Assembly (NCBI GenBank): GCA_022614705.1
Contig: JAKEIB010000155.1
Coordinates: 1-6,852 of the forward strand
Source: Planctomycetota bacterium
GTDB lineage: Bacteria > Planctomycetota > Planctomycetia > Pirellulales > Lacipirellulaceae
DNA length: 6,852 bases
Direction: 5' to 3'
Both the position numbers and the translations under genes were made by a program. This document shows positions 5,465 to 6,852 of the stretch, one piece after another (the stretch's first letter is position 1; each line of letters begins with the position of its first letter). A model generated the notes under the pieces. That model saw only the letters and a list, made by a program, of their open reading frames with translations, was not told the DNA's origin and did not search any database.

Positions 5465-5531
5465 ATTCAGTTCCCTGGAAGCGTATCGAACGTTGTGGAT
5501 TAGAACGTCCGAGTTGTGCTAGGCTGCCCTC
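5465..5531. other. divergent intergenic region between two small membrane-protein genes
   Basis: These 67 bases must contain the start signals for both the 53-aa gene (- strand) and the 65-aa gene (+ strand). The hexamer GAACGT occurs twice in the same orientation, at 5488-5493 and 5503-5508, 15 bp apart. No clear sigma-70 promoter could be assigned. Confidence 0.35.
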
Positions 5532-5729
5532 ATGAAGGCAAAACGATGCGGAGATTCGCGGCGCATTCCGCGAGTTCGTCTGTCCGGGATTTTGCTGATC
5601 GTGATCATCGTGTTCTTGGCTGTGTTGGTATTTCTGTCACCGCTACGGCTGGATCGCCGGCAGTCGGAACTATTGGTCATGGTCGGGCTGACGCTGGTCG
5701 TGCTGTCGGCATTGCCGTGGGAGTCATAA
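5532..5729 (+). CDS. small two-pass membrane protein, 65 aa
   Basis: One of the few probable genes on the + strand, divergent from the 53-aa gene. After a basic N-terminus (about residues 2-16, with several Lys and Arg) come two hydrophobic segments, about 17-37 (LSGILLIVIIVFLAVLVFL) and 46-63 (ELLVMVGLTLVVLSALPW), joined by a charged turn LRLDRRQS. By the positive-inside rule the N-terminus would be cytoplasmic. No good Shine-Dalgarno sequence precedes the ATG. No family is recognised. The hydrophobic pattern is too regular to be a likely shadow, but the coding call is not certain. Confidence 0.55.
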   Translation: MKAKRCGDSRRIPRVRLSGILLIVIIVFLAVLVFLSPLRLDRRQSELLVMVGLTLVVLSALPWES

Positions 5730-5736
5730 AGCGCCC

Positions 5737-5803
5737 GGAGGCACAGACTGCGGTGGCAGTCCGTGATCTCCGAGCACCGGTCGAAAACGGCACGTTTCGA
5801 CCG
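5737..5803. terminator. two hairpins between convergent genes, probable bidirectional terminator
   Basis: The first hairpin is imperfect: GGAG, CAC and GACTG (5737-5750) pair with CAGTC, GTG and CTCC (5757-5771) around cggtgg. The second is perfect: CGGTCGAAA (5778-5786) pairs with TTTCGACCG (5795-5803) around an 8-base loop. They fill the space between the + gene ending at 5729 and the - gene ending at 5806. There is no strong T tract, so they may act as roadblocks or RNA stabilisers rather than classical terminators. Confidence 0.5.
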
Positions 5804-5805
5804 AC

Positions 5806-5955
5806 CTAAACGAGACCTTCGAGGCCAAGCAGCACCATCACGGCGCCGCCCAGCATAAACACCCATCGCCAAAGCGAGGGGCGTTCCAGGTCGCGTTTCA
5901 GGATTCGTTGCGCTATCCGTAGCTCGGCAAGCATGCGGTGCATGTTGTCGTCCAT
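5806..5955 (-). CDS. small single-pass membrane protein, 49 aa
   Basis: The product starts MDDNMHRMLAELRIAQRILK and has a charged amphipathic N-terminal helix (residues 5-24). One transmembrane segment follows at about 29-48 (LWRWVFMLGGAVMVLLGLEG). The start is set by AAGGAA only 5 bases before the ATG at 5955. A further upstream in-frame ATG at 6027 would add 24 residues but lacks such a site. It is similar in plan to the other tiny membrane proteins nearby. No family is recognised. It is converging with the 65-aa gene and lies 162 bases downstream of the replication-relaxation-like gene. Confidence 0.6.
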   Translation of the reverse strand: MDDNMHRMLAELRIAQRILKRDLERPSLWRWVFMLGGAVMVLLGLEGLV

Positions 5956-6117
5956 AAGGGTTCCTTCCAAAAAACGGATGCGAGGCAGACCAACGACAGG
6001 CGAATTCCCGTTCGTTTTCCAATCCACGCAGAGCCGAAAAAAAAATACAACTCGGTGATCATTTTGAATGCTCGCCTTCCCGTAGGCGCGATCCGATCGC
6101 GGTCGCTGGTCCCACGC
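5956..6117 (-). other. intergenic region with small hairpins and a 9-base A/T run
   Basis: After the stop of the replication-relaxation-like gene, the - strand can form CGCGAT/ATCGCG (6096-6101 with 6087-6092) and CGCCT/AGGCG (6084-6088 with 6073-6077); the two overlap and so are alternatives. A run of nine T follows on the - strand (6037-6045). The distance of about 30 bases between stem and T run is too long for a standard intrinsic terminator. The AT-rich stretch could instead be an upstream element of the promoter for the 49-aa gene. Confidence 0.35.
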
Positions 6118-6819
6118 TTACCACAGCTCATAACTCATGTCGCGAAAAGCTAGGTGAATCTGGCTAAGCCGACGCGCTGAGTAGCTGCGGCCAGCCAGCT
6201 CCAGCGCCGTGTCACCCGTCGCCGACCGAATCACCGCGTCGGGCACGTTACGGTCGCGCCGCGGCCAGCCTTCGGCAACAAGCGCGTCCTCCGGGATCCA
6301 CGTCACGTGAGCGTTCCCGAGATAGTGTTCGAGAAAAATCTGGCTGAGTGTTAAGTCGTGCGCTAGTTCGGTATCCCTCTCGCTGCGTCGCGCCGGCAGC
6401 GGACCGCCGGTGACGCGGGCCGCGCGCGGCGTCGCTCGCACCACGACGGTGCGCTCCGGCGCCCGGTTCCACCGCGATGCGACCCGATAAGCGATCGCCC
6501 CGAAATCAGGCGGCTCACTGTCTCGCCCACTGCGGAGAATTGGACCCGACAGTTGCAGCGGCCTCGGCACCATCGCGGTCCACGATTCGACGAGCCGGTC
6601 ACACGTCAAGCGTCGCACGCATTCGCGGGCCGCCCGCATAGAGTCACGGGCACCCGGCAGCCCGGCAGCGATCTGAGCGAGGCTCAAACAGCGGACGTAA
6701 TGCGTCAGCACGAACAGCAGGTCAGCCCTGCCACCGATCCCAGTGAGTCGCCGGTGAAATAGTGTTTCCAAGGTTCTGCCTCCGCTACAATGAGCAGGCA
6801 ATTCCAGATCCCGCATCAT
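6118..6819 (-). CDS. replication-relaxation-like protein (winged helix plus nuclease-like C-terminal domain)
   Basis: A 233-residue protein resembling the replication-relaxation family, found on plasmids and conjugative elements and often near TraG/FtsK-type transfer ATPases. Residues 30-82 form a winged helix-turn-helix (LFVLTHYVRCLSLAQIAAGL, then AARECVRRLTCDRLVES). The C-terminal part has the family layout: HDLTLSQIFLEHYLG (154-168), TWIPEDALV (173-181), VPDAVIR (192-198), ALELAGRSYSARRL (205-218), ending YELW. The P-D...E-x-A arrangement (P193, D194, E207) recalls a PD-(D/E)xK fold without the final Lys, so it may bind rather than cut DNA. Two adjacent ATGs start the protein (6819 and 6816) with no ribosome site. 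The frame is open 11 more codons to the window edge, so the true start could lie outside. Confidence 0.75.
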   Translation of the reverse strand: MMRDLELPAHCSGGRTLETLFHRRLTGIGGRADLLFVLTHYVRCLSLAQIAAGLPGARDSMRAARECVRRLTCDRLVESWTAMVPRPLQLSGPILRSGRDSEPPDFGAIAYRVASRWNRAPERTVVVRATPRAARVTGGPLPARRSERDTELAHDLTLSQIFLEHYLGNAHVTWIPEDALVAEGWPRRDRNVPDAVIRSATGDTALELAGRSYSARRLSQIHLAFRDMSYELW

Positions 6820-6852
6820 GGGTCGGGTCGCGCCGAGTAAACCACAATGAGC

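Noticed and set aside
5519..6022. A 167-residue open frame on the - strand spanning the small membrane-protein genes
   Set aside because: Its sequence is rich in Arg, Ser and Thr with no domain-like pattern. It overlaps better-supported small frames with hydrophobic segments and, for the 49-aa gene, a good ribosome site, so it looks like a shadow.
6787..6852. Direct repeat ACAATGAGC (6787-6795 and 6844-6852), considered as iterons
   Set aside because: Only two 9-base copies are seen, one inside a coding region and the other at the window edge; too little to call an origin.

Overview
The window looks like the integrase-proximal half of an integrative mobile element inserted at the 3' end of the host tmRNA gene (ssrA). 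The organism is probably a member of the Planctomycetota, perhaps Pirellulales-like. That is an inference from moderate to high GC, weak or absent Shine-Dalgarno sites at several starts, a tmRNA end without an encoded CCA, and the style of the integrase, primase and replication-relaxation-like proteins. It was not tested by a database search.

Layout. Positions 1-99 are the 3' end of tmRNA on the + strand (T arm and acceptor strand intact). They are followed by an 8-bp inverted repeat (105-127) and a UUCG-capped terminator hairpin (151-172). Almost everything else is on the - strand. A tyrosine recombinase starts at 1432 and reads without a stop through the terminator and antisense through tmRNA to the window edge. 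Upstream of it are an AlpA/excisionase-type helix-turn-helix protein (1498-1725), an AlkB-family 2-oxoglutarate/Fe(II) dioxygenase of ALKBH2/3 type (1797-2417), and a DUF488 gene split by a one-base frameshift (2471-2886). A terminator at 3031-3065 separates these from a replication-like unit: a 102-aa PC4-like protein (3074-3382) and a RepB-type archaeo-eukaryotic primase (3623-4642). Beyond it is a patch of unrecognised membrane-associated proteins: 193 aa (4716-5297), 53 aa (5303-5464), 65 aa on the + strand (5532-5729) and 49 aa (5806-5955). A replication-relaxation-like protein (6118-6819) closes the window.

How the parts may work together. Int and Xis would integrate and excise the element at ssrA. 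The primase and the PC4-like protein would serve its replication. The replication-relaxation-like protein, whose relatives are often found near conjugation-type ATPases, suggests a conjugative or mobilizable element rather than a classical tailed phage. AlkB and DUF488 occupy a cargo position between the integration and replication modules and may deal with DNA base damage or modification. The far end of the element (attR) is not in the window. The most striking sequence observation is the integrase frame that uses the antisense of the tmRNA T arm as coding sequence, so the C-terminal tail of the protein would depend on whether the element is integrated.
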